Positions 36,816-46,230 of a stretch of 64,000 bases of DNA are shown one piece after another. The stretch lies in the NCBI RefSeq assembly GCF_003337435.1, contig NZ_QPJS01000005.1, positions 62,001 to 126,000 on the forward strand, given 5' to 3'. The stretch is from Schleiferia thermophila (GTDB taxonomy: Bacteria > Bacteroidota > Bacteroidia > Flavobacteriales > Schleiferiaceae). Below the pieces are notes generated by a model. That model searched no databases. It had not been told where the DNA came from and worked only from the letters and a program-made list of their open reading frames with translations. A program made the position numbers and the translations under genes. The first letter of the stretch is position 1. Every line of letters starts with the position of its first letter.

Positions 36816-37799
36816 GTGGAAAAGCAGATATCATTGGACGAAATAAAAAGACCTGTTGCACAGGAGCTGGCACTGTTTGAAGAGAAGTTCCGGCAGGCCA
36901 TGAAGTCCAATACCCCTCTGCTGGACAGAATCACACACTACATCATTCGCCGTAAAGGAAAGCAACTCAGACCCATACTGGTATTTCTGACTTCCCGATA
37001 CTTTGGCCAGGTAAGCGAACAGACCTACCGAGGTGCTGCATTGATAGAGCTGATGCACACTGCTACTCTGGTACACGATGATGTAGTGGACGAAGCTTAT
37101 TACAGAAGGGGATTTTTCAGCATCAATGCGCTGTGGAAAAACAAAATAGCTGTATTGATCGGCGATTACTTGCTTTCCAAAGTGTTGCTGCTGGCAGTAG
37201 AACACGGCGATTTTGAAATGCTGAGACTCGTCTCTACTGCCGTGCGTGAAATGAGCGAAGGGGAGCTGCTACAGATCGAAAAGGCACGACGGCTGGACAT
37301 CGATGAGCACGTGTACTACGAAATAATCAGGCAAAAAACCGCTTCGCTGATAGCGACTTGCTGCGCTGTGGGCGCTTATGCAGGGGGGGGCAGTGCAGAA
37401 CAGGTGCAGTTGTTTACAGAATTCGGGCAGCACCTGGGTATGGCCTTTCAGATCAAAGACGATTTGTTTGACCTCGACCCGGATAGCAATTCCGGCAAAC
37501 CTTCGGGTATTGACATTAAAGAGCGCAAGATGACTCTGCCACTGATTTATGCCCTGAACCATGCCGGTTTTTTAGAAAAAAAACAGATTTCCTACCTTGT
37601 AAAATACAAGAGCAACGATCCCAAAAGCGTGAAGAAAGTCATTGATTTCATCCTGGGAAGCGGAGGAGTGGAATACGCCAAGGAAAAAATGAAGGAGTAC
37701 CATGCAGCAGCCATCGAAATACTGCAAAAGCTGGGGGGTGGACCGACGGAAGAATCGCTGAAACTCTTGTCGCTATACGTACTCCGGCGCAAGCAGTAG
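36816..37799 (+). CDS. polyprenyl diphosphate synthase (long-chain type)
   Basis: Condenses isopentenyl diphosphate onto an allylic primer to make all-trans polyprenyl diphosphate, probably the menaquinone side chain or an undecaprenyl-type precursor. First Asp-rich motif DDVVD (88-92), second DDLFD (215-219). The residue five before the first motif is small (A83), which in the family goes with long products (C35 or longer) rather than FPP or GPP. 327 residues; the GTG at 36816 gives the family-length N-terminus (MEKQISLDEIKRPV). ribE follows after 37 bp and may be co-transcribed. Confidence 0.88.
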   Translation: MEKQISLDEIKRPVAQELALFEEKFRQAMKSNTPLLDRITHYIIRRKGKQLRPILVFLTSRYFGQVSEQTYRGAALIELMHTATLVHDDVVDEAYYRRGFFSINALWKNKIAVLIGDYLLSKVLLLAVEHGDFEMLRLVSTAVREMSEGELLQIEKARRLDIDEHVYYEIIRQKTASLIATCCAVGAYAGGGSAEQVQLFTEFGQHLGMAFQIKDDLFDLDPDSNSGKPSGIDIKERKMTLPLIYALNHAGFLEKKQISYLVKYKSNDPKSVKKVIDFILGSGGVEYAKEKMKEYHAAAIEILQKLGGGPTEESLKLLSLYVLRRKQ

Positions 37800-37836
37800 A
37801 AGAAATCAGGGATGGTGTAAAAAAGTGCAAGAAGAC

Positions 37837-38433
37837 ATGTTTACAGGAATCATTGAGACATTGGGCGAGGTAAAGTCCATAGAAGCCGAAGGCTCCAACA
37901 TACATTTTGTGATTGAATCGGCAATAAGCCATGAGCTCAAAGTAGATCAGAGCGTGGCGCACGACGGCGTGTGCCTCACGGTGACCGATCTGCCGGGTAC
38001 CGGACGGCATCGCGTCACAGCCATTGCCGAGACCCTAAAGCGCACCAACCTGGGTAGCTGGAAGCCAGGCACATTGGTAAACATCGAACGAGCCATGCAA
38101 ATAGGCGGCCGACTGGACGGCCACATGGTGCAGGGCCACGTTGATACCACAGCCGTACTGGTCTCGGTAACCGACCAGGGAGGTTCCTGGGATCTGGTAT
38201 TCACTCACCCCGAAAGTCCGGAATGTATCACTGTGCCCAAGGGGTCGATATGTGTAAATGGCGTGAGCCTGACAGTAGTAATTTCCCGGTCGGATTCCTT
38301 TTCGGTATCAATCATTCCCTACACATGGGAGCATACCAATCTGCGATTGCTGAAGCCCGGGGACCGCGCCAATGTAGAATTTGACATTCTGGGCAAATAC
38401 ATTCACAGATTTTTAGCCGTTTATCGCCAATAA
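37837..38433 (+). CDS. ribE: riboflavin synthase alpha chain
   Basis: Dismutates two 6,7-dimethyl-8-ribityllumazine molecules into riboflavin. The tandem lumazine-binding barrels are clear: MFTGIIETLGEVKSIE and VAHDGVCLTVTD in the first, GGRLDGHMVQGHVDTT and VPKGSICVNGVSLTVV in the second; the catalytic Cys-His pair of the family is covered (GVCLTV, GHMVQGHVD). The start MFTGIIE at 37837 is the family's invariant N-terminus, so the ATG-less MQED extension at 37825 is rejected. 198 residues. Convergent with accC. Confidence 0.95.
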   Translation: MFTGIIETLGEVKSIEAEGSNIHFVIESAISHELKVDQSVAHDGVCLTVTDLPGTGRHRVTAIAETLKRTNLGSWKPGTLVNIERAMQIGGRLDGHMVQGHVDTTAVLVSVTDQGGSWDLVFTHPESPECITVPKGSICVNGVSLTVVISRSDSFSVSIIPYTWEHTNLRLLKPGDRANVEFDILGKYIHRFLAVYRQ

Positions 38434-38454
38434 AACATCGGACATCTGAAAGCA

Positions 38455-38500
38455 AACGGGCACCACAGAGACTCTTGCAGAGAGTATCCAGGCGCCCGTT
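38455..38500. terminator. nested stem-loop between convergent ribE and accC
   Basis: AACGGGC (38455-38461) pairs with GCCCGTT (38494-38500); inside, ACTCT (38471-38475) pairs with AGAGT (38481-38485). Probably ends both transcripts; no strong T run. Confidence 0.5.
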
Positions 38501-38544
38501 AGAGATGATACATTTCAGGTCCCAGGACCGGCGAAGTGAGAGCG

Positions 38545-39882
38545 TTATTTCAGCTTAAAGTTTTCGAGGAACTTGGTGGTGTAGTTTCCATTGATGTAGT
38601 CAGGGTGGTCCATGAGTTGGCGATGGAAGGGGATGGTAGTTTGAATGCCCTCAATGACAAACTCGTCGAGTGCCCTTCGCATCTTGTCGATGGCTTCTTC
38701 ACGGGTCTGGGCGGTAGTGATCAGTTTGGCAATCATGCTGTCGTAGTGAGGCGGGATCACATAGCCGGCGTACACATGCGTATCGAGCCTTACGCCATGA
38801 CCACCCGGAGCGTGAAAAGTAGTGATGCGGCCCGGACACGGTCTGAAGTCGTTATATGGGTCTTCGGCATTGATCCGGCATTCGATGGAATGTAGCTTCG
38901 GATAATAGTTTTTGCCGGATATGGGTATTCCATAGGCCACTTTGATTTGTTCGCGGATGAGGTCATAATCAATGACCTGTTCGGTGATGGGATGCTCCAC
39001 CTGAATGCGGGTATTCATCTCCATAAAATAGAAGTTTCGGTGCTTGTCCACGAGAAACTCTACGGTACCCGCGCCCTCATATCTGATGTATTCGGCAGCT
39101 CGAACGGCAGCTGCACCCATTGCCTCGCGCAGCTCAGGTGTCATAAAGGGGGAGGGGGTTTCTTCAGTAAGTTTCTGATGCCGTCGCTGGATGGAGCAGT
39201 CGCGTTCGGAAAGGTGGCAGGCTTTGCCCGTAGAGTCGCCTACGATCTGAATTTCGATATGGCGGGGTTCTTCGATGAGTTTTTCCATATACATGCCATC
39301 GTTGCCAAAGGCTGCTGCCGCCTCCTGCCGTGCGGTTTCCCAGGCTTTTCGAAGTTCTTCTTCGTTCCAGACGGCACGCATGCCTCTCCCACCCCCACCG
39401 GCAGTAGCCTTCATCATCACCGGATAGCCGATTTCACGGGCTACAGCTATGGCATGGTCGAGGGATTGGAGCAGCCCGTCACTACCGGGAATGGTCGGCA
39501 CACCGGCTGCTTTCATTGTGGCTTTGGCAGTAGCCTTATCTCCCATTTTTTCGATCATCTCAGGAGAAGCACCGATAAATTTGATGCCGTGCTCGGCACA
39601 AATTTTCGAGAATTTGGCATTTTCGCTCAGAAAGCCATAGCCCGGGTGGATTGCGTCGGCATTGGTAATTTCAGCAGCTGCTATGATGCGAGGGATATTC
39701 AGATAGGATTCTTTGCTGGGAGGCGGACCTATGCACACGGCCTCGTCGGCAAAGCGCACATGGAGGCTGTCCTTGTCCGCAGTAGAATAAACAGCTACTG
39801 TCTTGATGCCCATCTCTTTACAAGTCCGAATGACCCGCATGGCGATCTCGCCACGATTGGCAATGAGTATTTTTTTAAACAT
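38545..39882 (-). CDS. accC: biotin carboxylase subunit of acetyl-CoA carboxylase
   Basis: ATP-dependent carboxylation of biotin on BCCP, first half-reaction of malonyl-CoA synthesis. N-terminal biotin-carboxylase domain [23 protein letters not shown]-grasp with the Gly-rich loop [29 protein letters not shown] with the conserved Asn/Arg/Glu residues, and the C-terminal [10 protein letters not shown] segment. 445 residues. Third gene of fabH-accB-accC, 32 bp after accB. Subunits AccA and AccD are not in the window. Confidence 0.96.
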   Translation of the reverse strand: MFKKILIANRGEIAMRVIRTCKEMGIKTVAVYSTADKDSLHVRFADEAVCIGPPPSKESYLNIPRIIAAAEITNADAIHPGYGFLSENAKFSKICAEHGIKFIGASPEMIEKMGDKATAKATMKAAGVPTIPGSDGLLQSLDHAIAVAREIGYPVMMKATAGGGGRGMRAVWNEEELRKAWETARQEAAAAFGNDGMYMEKLIEEPRHIEIQIVGDSTGKACHLSERDCSIQRRHQKLTEETPSPFMTPELREAMGAAAVRAAEYIRYEGAGTVEFLVDKHRNFYFMEMNTRIQVEHPITEQVIDYDLIREQIKVAYGIPISGKNYYPKLHSIECRINAEDPYNDFRPCPGRITTFHAPGGHGVRLDTHVYAGYVIPPHYDSMIAKLITTAQTREEAIDKMRRALDEFVIEGIQTTIPFHRQLMDHPDYINGNYTTKFLENFKLK

Positions 39883-39914
39883 AATACTCCTGATTGAATT
39901 ATTAAGTATTTGAT

Positions 39915-40406
39915 TTACAATGGCTCTACAAGAAAGAGCGGCTGGTCGTATTCCACGGGCTTCTGATCGTCTACAAGTACTTTTACGATCCGCCCATCGA
40001 TTTCGGATTCAATTTCATTGAAGAGTTTCATGGCCTCAATGATGCAGACCACCTGTCCTTTTTTGATTTCTGAGCCCACTTCTACAAAGGGTGGTTTGTC
40101 GGGCGCCGGTCTGCGGTAGAATGTGCCTATCATAGGCGATTTGATGGTGAGGTATTTAGACTCGTCGGCAGCCGGAGCAGCGGGTTTGGCAGGCTCAGCA
40201 GGTGCTGCCGGAGAGGCTGCTGAAGGTACCTCTACCACCTGGTGAACAGGAGCCGCGTGTGCCACTACAGGCACTGACTCTACCGGATAGGTGACCCCGC
40301 TGTGCGTTTTGATGGTGATTTTAAAGTCCTCTGTTTCGAGACTGACTTCTGAGGCACCTGATCTGGCCACAAATTTTATTAGATTTTGTATTTCTTTCAG
40401 GTCCAT
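39915..40406 (-). CDS. accB: biotin carboxyl carrier protein of acetyl-CoA carboxylase
   Basis: Carries the biotin moved between AccC and AccAD. N-terminal segment [20 protein letters not shown], an Ala/Pro-rich linker (about 45-82), and the biotinyl domain with the invariant [12 protein letters not shown]127 is the biotinylated lysine. The thumb loop [20 protein letters not shown] of bacterial BCCP is present. 163 residues. Starts 34 bp after fabH. Confidence 0.97.
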   Translation of the reverse strand: MDLKEIQNLIKFVARSGASEVSLETEDFKITIKTHSGVTYPVESVPVVAHAAPVHQVVEVPSAASPAAPAEPAKPAAPAADESKYLTIKSPMIGTFYRRPAPDKPPFVEVGSEIKKGQVVCIIEAMKLFNEIESEIDGRIVKVLVDDQKPVEYDQPLFLVEPL

Positions 40407-40440
40407 TGCGCTATGATTTTACATGGTTTAGATTCAGAAT

Positions 40441-41466
40441 TTACTCAATATAAGGTTTACCTACGGCACTGCCGTCATATGCCCATTTTACGTATACAGC
40501 ACCCCATGTAAATCCTCCTCCAAAGGCAGCCAATATCAGGTTGTCACCCTTTTTCAGCTTGCTTTCGTAGTCCCACAGCAAGAGGGGTATGGTGCCGTTG
40601 GTGGTATTTCCATACCGGTGAATATTGAGCATCACTTTAGTGTCGTCGAGGTTCATTCGCCTTGCGGTAGCATCTATGATTCTCTTGTTGGCCTGGTGTG
40701 GTACCAGCCAGGCGACATCATCGGGGGATAGGCCGTTGCGCTCCATGATCTGAGCCGCCACCTCCGCCATATTGGTCACGGCAAACTTAAAAACAGCCTG
40801 TCCTTCCTGATGCACAAAGTGTTCGCGGTTTTCTACCGTGCTTTTGGTAGGCGGGTACATACTTCCTCCGGCTTTGATGTAGAGGTATTCCCGACCTATT
40901 CCATCGCTGCGGAGGATGTGGTCCAATACTCCGTACTGCTCATCGCTGGGCTCCAGCAACACGGCACCACATCCATCGCCAAAAATCACACAGGTAGTGC
41001 GGTCGGTGTAATCGATGATGGAAGACATCTTATCGCCACCAACCAGCAGCACTTTTTTATAGGAACCTGTCTCCACAAACTGTGCAGCCGTCACCAGACC
41101 GTACAAAAAACCTGAACAGGCAGCCTGCAGGTCAAAGCCAAAGGCATTTTTTGCTCCGATTTCGCTGCACAAATAGGCAGCAGTGGAGGCCACCGGCATA
41201 TCCGGCGTGGTAGTACTTACGATCACAAGGTCGATTTCGCTGCCGTCTATGCCGCGTTTTGTAAGGCATTCGGCTATGGCTTTTTTTGCCATATACGATA
41301 CTCCAAGACCCTCTCCTTTTAAAATTCTGCGCTCTTTAATGCCCGTCCGCGTTGTGATCCACTCATCAGAAGTGTCTACCATGGTTTCGAGCAGGGCATT
41401 GGTCAATCTGAATTCAGGAACATATCCTCCAACAGATGTGATGGCCGCCGTGATTTTGCGATCCAT
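40441..41466 (-). CDS. fabH: 3-oxoacyl-[acyl-carrier-protein] synthase III
   Basis: Starts fatty-acid synthesis by condensing a primer acyl-CoA with malonyl-ACP. Thiolase fold with catalytic triad: C117 ([10 protein letters not shown]), H257 (VPHQANKRI) and N287 ([11 protein letters not shown]). 341 residues, complete. In Bacteroidota the primer is often branched-chain or propionyl-CoA. First gene of the fabH-accB-accC operon, which joins malonyl-CoA supply with chain initiation. The promoter could not be fixed; a 396-bp spacer separates it from the divergent esterase operon. Confidence 0.96.
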   Translation of the reverse strand: MDRKITAAITSVGGYVPEFRLTNALLETMVDTSDEWITTRTGIKERRILKGEGLGVSYMAKKAIAECLTKRGIDGSEIDLVIVSTTTPDMPVASTAAYLCSEIGAKNAFGFDLQAACSGFLYGLVTAAQFVETGSYKKVLLVGGDKMSSIIDYTDRTTCVIFGDGCGAVLLEPSDEQYGVLDHILRSDGIGREYLYIKAGGSMYPPTKSTVENREHFVHQEGQAVFKFAVTNMAEVAAQIMERNGLSPDDVAWLVPHQANKRIIDATARRMNLDDTKVMLNIHRYGNTTNGTIPLLLWDYESKLKKGDNLILAAFGGGFTWGAVYVKWAYDGSAVGKPYIE

Positions 41467-41862
41467 AATACAGCTGATAAATAAATTTTTTAAGGCTGCA
41501 AATGAACAAAATTCAATCTAAACTATACGAACAATTTACATGCTTGCATAACATTGAGGTAAAATACCACACATAAACGTGCAAGGCTGCATCCCCCCTG
41601 AAATGCTTTCACCAAAAAACGGCAGGGCCGATAGATTTTTTCCGATGGACTACGAACTACAACAGCTCCATCCGCCGATAGCCAATGCAGCAAAAAAATG
41701 CTTCACAAGTTTTTTTTAGCAATTAACTAAGAATCATCAGTGATAGAATAAGATTTCGGCCTCTTTAAGTTAAAATAAAAGAAAGATGCATCGGGACTGC
41801 GGATTTAACGGATTTTTTTATTTCTTGCAGCCAACTTCTTTGTAAAAAACCGCCCCTTCGGA
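41467..41862. other. divergent regulatory region between fabH and the esterase operon
   Basis: 396 bp, A+T-rich, no supported gene. Neither strand shows a clean TTTG-N19-TAnnTTTG promoter. TTCTTTG precedes the esterase start by 19 bp and is only a weak -7 candidate. Confidence 0.5.
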
Positions 41863-42585
41863 ATGACAAATGAAAGGTACATTAAATGGCATTCGAGCCA
41901 CTTGAACATGGACATTGAAATGCTGGTGTACGGATATAAGGGCATGCCCTTACTCATTTTTCCTACCAGCATGGGCAGATTCTATGAGGCGAAAGATTTC
42001 AGACTGATACATTCGATTGACTGGTTTCTGAGAGAGGGATTTTTCAAGGTGTATTGTATTGATGGGATTGACCGCTACAGCTGGTACAACAGATCTATTC
42101 ACCCTGCCGACAGGGTTAAGAATCACATTTGGTACGACCTGATGGTGTATCGCGAACTGGTCCCGTGGGCCATGCACGAAACCGGATTTGGAAAGGTAGC
42201 TGTGGCCGGGTGTAGCTTTGGTGGTTATCACGCGGTGAACTTTGGTCTGAAACACCCCGACAGCACCAAATACATCCTCAGCATGAGCGGAGCTTTTAAC
42301 ATCAAAGGCAGATTGGACGGCTACTACGATGACAACGTATATTTTAACAATCCGCCGGACTTTCTGCCTAACGCATGGGATGACCACTTCAGAGACCTCT
42401 TTGTGTTTCTTGGAGCCGGTGAGTGGGACATCTGCCTGGGCGACAACTACGAAATGGCCGACTTACTCGGTCGAAGAGGTATCCGCAACTGGCTGGACAT
42501 CAGGCCGCGTGAGGTTCATGATTGGCCCCTTTGGCGCATGATTTTTCCGCACTATTTGTCAATGATCGTCAACTCACAGGTATAA
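41863..42585 (+). CDS. esterase-D/antigen 85-type alpha/beta hydrolase
   Basis: 240 residues with no signal peptide. Nucleophile elbow GCSFGGYH gives S118; the C-terminal EVHDWPLW supplies the likely catalytic H219, with an aspartate between. The opening (RYIKWHSSHLNMDIEMLVYG, PLLIFPTSMGRFYEAKDF) is typical of the PF00756 putative-esterase group found next to ATP-grasp and carboxylate-amine ligase genes. Possible roles are ester or thioester release, or cleavage of a small acyl conjugate; the substrate is unknown. First gene of a tight three-gene operon: the ATP-grasp gene starts 18 bp later. Confidence 0.82.
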   Translation: MTNERYIKWHSSHLNMDIEMLVYGYKGMPLLIFPTSMGRFYEAKDFRLIHSIDWFLREGFFKVYCIDGIDRYSWYNRSIHPADRVKNHIWYDLMVYRELVPWAMHETGFGKVAVAGCSFGGYHAVNFGLKHPDSTKYILSMSGAFNIKGRLDGYYDDNVYFNNPPDFLPNAWDDHFRDLFVFLGAGEWDICLGDNYEMADLLGRRGIRNWLDIRPREVHDWPLWRMIFPHYLSMIVNSQV

Positions 42586-42603
42586 AAATTTAAACCCGCA
42601 ACT

Positions 42604-43626
42604 ATGAAGAAAATAGGAATTCTCTTTGGCATGGAAAGAAGCTTCCCCAAAGCTTTTGTGGAGGCCGTAAACGAAATGAATGTGGACGGAATCACGGCAG
42701 AACCTGTACAGGTAGACGTCGTTCAGCAGGCAATTGGTACCGATTACGCAGTAATCATCGATCGAATATCGCAGGATGTCCCCTTTTACAGAGCTTACCT
42801 GAAAAATGCAGCTGCAGCCGGTACTGCAGTCATCAACAATCCATTTTGGTGGAGTGCCGATGAAAAGTTTATCAACAACAGCATCGCCATATCGGTAGGT
42901 GTTCCAGTGCCAAAGACCGTACTGCTGCCGAGCTTTGCCAGACCCGACGATACCACCGATGCCTCTTTCAGCAATCTGGCTTTTCCGCTTTCCTGGCAAA
43001 ACATATTTGACTATCTGGGCTTTCCGGTTTTTATGAAACCACATGCCGGCGGTGGTTGGAAGAGTGTCTTCAAAGTACACAATGTGGATGAATTTTTCAA
43101 CGCATATCACCAAACCGGCCAACTGGTGATGATGGCTCAAGAAGCCATCGAATTTGAGGAATATTACCGGATTTACTGCATCGGACGGAAATATGTACGC
43201 ATCATGCCTTATGAGCCTCGCAATCCACATCACCTGCGCTATGTAAGCGATAAGCATCCCTCAGCTGAAATGGAAAAATTGCTTACAGATTACGTGCTTC
43301 GCCTCAACAATGCCCTCGGTTACGACTTCAATACCGTTGAATTTGCCGTTAGGGATGGCATTCCGTACGCTATAGACTTTTGCAATCCTGCCCCGGATGC
43401 CGATGTACATTCGGTGGGCGAAGAAAATTTCAGATGGGTCGTCGAACACGCTGCCAAATATGCCGTGGAGAGAGCTCAGGCTCACAGAGATGGACAAATG
43501 AACCTCACCTGGGGCGACTTTGTCAAACGCTCGGTAACCGAATCAGAATTACCTGCCAGCGAAGCATCAAAAAAGACCTCAAAGTCTGGATCCTCTAGAA
43601 GTAAATCTTCGAAAAAAACCACTTAA
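42604..43626 (+). CDS. ATP-grasp (RimK-like) ligase with Ser/Lys-rich tail
   Basis: 340 residues, cytoplasmic. The ATP-grasp core is visible: FPVFMKPHAGGGWKSVFKV (phosphate-binding loop), MMAQEAIEFEEYYRIYCIG (adenine-contact strand), and the metal-binding end VEFAVRDGIPYAIDFCNPAPD. Such enzymes join a carboxylate to an amine or thiol by an acyl-phosphate. The last ~20 residues are Ser/Lys/Thr-only (SKKTSKSGSSRSKSS), unlike the rest, and may be a nucleic-acid or partner-binding tail. Between an esterase gene (18 bp) and a GCS2-type ligase gene (11 bp). Confidence 0.85.
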   Translation: MKKIGILFGMERSFPKAFVEAVNEMNVDGITAEPVQVDVVQQAIGTDYAVIIDRISQDVPFYRAYLKNAAAAGTAVINNPFWWSADEKFINNSIAISVGVPVPKTVLLPSFARPDDTTDASFSNLAFPLSWQNIFDYLGFPVFMKPHAGGGWKSVFKVHNVDEFFNAYHQTGQLVMMAQEAIEFEEYYRIYCIGRKYVRIMPYEPRNPHHLRYVSDKHPSAEMEKLLTDYVLRLNNALGYDFNTVEFAVRDGIPYAIDFCNPAPDADVHSVGEENFRWVVEHAAKYAVERAQAHRDGQMNLTWGDFVKRSVTESELPASEASKKTSKSGSSRSKSSKKTT

Positions 43627-43637
43627 AAAATTCTTAC

Positions 43638-44747
43638 ATGGGACTGCCTAAATTTACCCTCGGCGTAGAAGAGGAATACATGGTAGTACATCCCGAAACA
43701 CGGGAACTTACCAGTCATGAACAGAAAATCGTGGAAATAGCTTCCCGGACGATGGACGATAAGGTCAAGGCTGAAATGCACCAGGCTGTGGTGGAGGTCG
43801 GTACTTCCATCTGCAACAATGTCCATGAAGTGCGCGATGAAATCCGAAAACTCAGAAAAAATGTCTCAGACATAGCCGGAGAATTGGGACTGAGAATCGG
43901 TTGCTCGGGTACACACCCCTTCTCCCTCTGGACAAAACAACTCATCACCCCAAATCCACGATACGATGAAATCGTAAACGAAATGCAAGAAGCCGCCCGA
44001 AGCAATCTGATCTTTGGCCTACATGTGCATGTGGGCATGCCCAACAAACCTACCGCCATGCACATCGCCAATACAATGCGCTATTTTCTGCCTCACCTTT
44101 ATGCACTCAGCACCAATTCACCCTTCTGGGAAGGGAGAAATACAGGTTTTAAGTCCTTCAGAAGCAAGGTATTCGACAAATTTCCACGCACCGGTATACC
44201 CGACTATTTCGGAAGCTATGAAGATTACATGCGCTATGTAAATCTATTGGTGAAAACCAACTGCATTGACAATGCGAAAAAAATCTGGTGGGACTTACGT
44301 GTGCACCCCTTTTTCGACACCATCGAGTTTCGGATTTGTGACATTCCGATGACCTGTGAAGAGACCGTTTGCCTCACCGCACTCTTCCAGGCACTCGCAG
44401 CCAAAATCTTCAAACTCCGGCAGCAAAATATGGGCTTCATCATCTACCAGCGAGCCTTGATCAACGAAAACAAATGGCGTGCAAGCCGATATGGCATCGA
44501 TGGCAAGCTGATCGACTTTGGAAAAGAAGAAGAAGTGCGGGTGCGCGTGCTGATCGAAGAGCTCCTCGACTTCGTGGACGATGTGCTCGACGAGCTCGAC
44601 TGCCGGAGAGAAGCTGAATATGCGCTGAAAATACTGGAAATGGGTACAGGAGCCGACCGCCAGCTCAAAGTGTTTGAAGAAAGCGGAGGAGACTTTATCC
44701 AAGTAGTCGACTACATCCTGGAGCAATCCATTTGCGACTGCGATTGA
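43638..44747 (+). CDS. GCS2/YbdK-family carboxylate-amine ligase
   Basis: 369 residues of the glutamate-cysteine-ligase 2 family. LGVEEEYMVV (the metal-binding glutamates), ELTSHEQKIVEIASR, LRIGCSGTHPFSLW, NLIFGLHVHVGMP (the conserved His-x-His-x-Gly) and FDTIEFRICDIPMT are all family landmarks. The family forms amide bonds with ATP; YbdK itself has only weak gamma-glutamylcysteine activity and members in gene clusters probably act on other substrates. Third gene of the operon, after an 11-bp gap. Complete; no terminator was found. Confidence 0.88.
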   Translation: MGLPKFTLGVEEEYMVVHPETRELTSHEQKIVEIASRTMDDKVKAEMHQAVVEVGTSICNNVHEVRDEIRKLRKNVSDIAGELGLRIGCSGTHPFSLWTKQLITPNPRYDEIVNEMQEAARSNLIFGLHVHVGMPNKPTAMHIANTMRYFLPHLYALSTNSPFWEGRNTGFKSFRSKVFDKFPRTGIPDYFGSYEDYMRYVNLLVKTNCIDNAKKIWWDLRVHPFFDTIEFRICDIPMTCEETVCLTALFQALAAKIFKLRQQNMGFIIYQRALINENKWRASRYGIDGKLIDFGKEEEVRVRVLIEELLDFVDDVLDELDCRREAEYALKILEMGTGADRQLKVFEESGGDFIQVVDYILEQSICDCD

Positions 44748-45018
44748 CTTTTTTGCCAAATTCCGTGAACTGTTTACCTGCAGCGGGAGACTTTTTTGTC
44801 TAACCGACACGGTTCCACTCAATTATTGAGCACCGATGAGTTCGAACCAGCATTTCCATAGTGACCTGACGCATCACCTGTGATTCCACAGATGATGGTA
44901 TGATGCCGAATTGGCTGAAGAGAAAAATTCAGCAGTCCATTGATTTCAATCAATCAACACCCCGATATGCTTCTAAAATCTGAATGTATCAGAAATATGC
45001 TCCACCGTATGAGTGGGT

Positions 45019-45675
45019 TTACACAAGAGCTGCTAATTCATCCGGCCCGGAGACAAGGGTATTGCCTGTAAAATCCTTGCGAAGCAAAGCCTGTATCAAC
45101 AGCTCCAAATGCTGGTCATTTCCGATAAAATCAAAAGATTCCCTGACCAGAGTAATCGTCGGGGTTGTAACCATTTTCAGAAAGTTCTTGTATTCTTCGG
45201 AAAGTCTGAGCAGATATTCTGAAGGGATGTTTTGCTCAAAACTCCTTCCTCTCGATTTTATGTTGGACATAAGAGTGGGCAGCTCTGCACGAATAAAAAT
45301 GATCAAATCCGGCCCACGGATGGAGGAAAAAAGCGCATCGAAAAATTGACTGTAAAGGCGGAACTCTTTAGGCGAAAGATTTACAGAGGCAAAGAGCTTC
45401 GATTTCAGAGGATGGTAATCGCTTACTACATCTGGTTGAAACAAATCGGATTGGGTCAAAATACCAGACAATTGTGCATATCGCTCCGCCATGAAGGCCA
45501 TTTCCACCGTAAAAGCCCATCGCTCCGGACTGGTATAAAATTCCTCCAGAAACGGATTGTCGGCAAACTGCTCCAAGACAAGGCGGGCATTGAGTCGCTG
45601 AGCGAGCATTTGGGCAAGTGTAGTCTTACCAGCGCCAATATTTCCCTCTATTGCAATGTATTTACCGAGTTTCAA
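45019..45675 (-). CDS. deoxynucleoside kinase
   Basis: Phosphorylates deoxynucleosides in salvage (dGK/dAK or dCK family). P-loop KYIAIEGNIGAGKTTLA, the DRS-equivalent region VVSDYHPLKSKLFA, and the lid SNIKSRGRSFEQN. The start is taken as TTG at 45675, whose TTGA overlaps the folK stop; the apparent N-terminal extension to 45729 lies inside folK. That gives 218 residues, the normal family length. folK-dNK adjacency is conserved in Bacteroidota, so co-translation is likely. The last residues (DELAALV) are variable in the family. Confidence 0.9.
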   Translation of the reverse strand: MKLGKYIAIEGNIGAGKTTLAQMLAQRLNARLVLEQFADNPFLEEFYTSPERWAFTVEMAFMAERYAQLSGILTQSDLFQPDVVSDYHPLKSKLFASVNLSPKEFRLYSQFFDALFSSIRGPDLIIFIRAELPTLMSNIKSRGRSFEQNIPSEYLLRLSEEYKNFLKMVTTPTITLVRESFDFIGNDQHLELLIQALLRKDFTGNTLVSGPDELAALV

Positions 45676-46169
45676 TTCAACTTTTCTATTTTGCTGTCGT
45701 CTCCACACTCGGAGAGCAATTCCATACAAGTCTTTTTTAGCACCGGATGCACCCAGTCGGGAGAGATTTCTTTCACCGGAACGAGGGCAAACTTACGCAA
45801 GTGCAGCCGGGGATGAGGAATGCATAGTTCATTGGATTGATATACCAATTCATACGAATGAATGATGTCGATATCGAGTTGCCGCGACTGATACCCCATA
45901 CCCGAATTACGTCTCCGGCCAAATTGCTTTTCAATTTCCAGCACGGTGTGTAAAAGTTCATCAGGTGAAAGTGAGCATCTAACCTCCACGGCCATGTTCA
46001 AGAAGTCGTCACCAACCATCCCCCAGGCCGGTGTTTTAAAAACAGAGGATTTTGCGACAATTTCAAGACCCGACTGAGCCAATACCATCAATGCTCCATC
46101 AAATGCCGTCAATACCTCACCTTGATTTCCCCCCAAGAGGAGTACATAATGATTTTGTGAATTTTGCAT
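45672..46169 (-). CDS. folK: 6-hydroxymethyl-7,8-dihydropterin pyrophosphokinase
   Basis: Transfers pyrophosphate from ATP to the pterin in folate synthesis. HYVLLLGGNQGEVLTAFD at the start, SSVFKTPAWGM (pterin loop), and the family signature RQLDIDIIHSYE with the two metal-binding aspartates. IPHPRLHLRKFALVPVKEI is intact. The start at MQNSQNHY (46169) is preferred over 46190. 165 residues. Divergent from sppA with a 61-bp spacer, and its stop overlaps the dNK start. Confidence 0.95.
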   Translation of the reverse strand: MQNSQNHYVLLLGGNQGEVLTAFDGALMVLAQSGLEIVAKSSVFKTPAWGMVGDDFLNMAVEVRCSLSPDELLHTVLEIEKQFGRRRNSGMGYQSRQLDIDIIHSYELVYQSNELCIPHPRLHLRKFALVPVKEISPDWVHPVLKKTCMELLSECGDDSKIEKLN

Positions 46170-46230
46170 ATTGCCGTTTCTGATGACCAAACTATTATTG
46201 TATCATTGCAAATGAAAAATATTCCGCACA

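Noticed and set aside
38947-39897. 316-codon open frame opposite accC
   Set aside because: Shadow of accC; composition follows the reverse of conserved accC codons.
44825-44860. GTTCGAACC resembling a tRNA T-arm
   Set aside because: No flanking T-stem, anticodon arm or acceptor stem could be folded around it.
45676-45729. 18-residue extension of the deoxynucleoside kinase
   Set aside because: Lies in folK; the P-loop sits at the normal distance from the TTG at 45675, which overlaps the folK stop.
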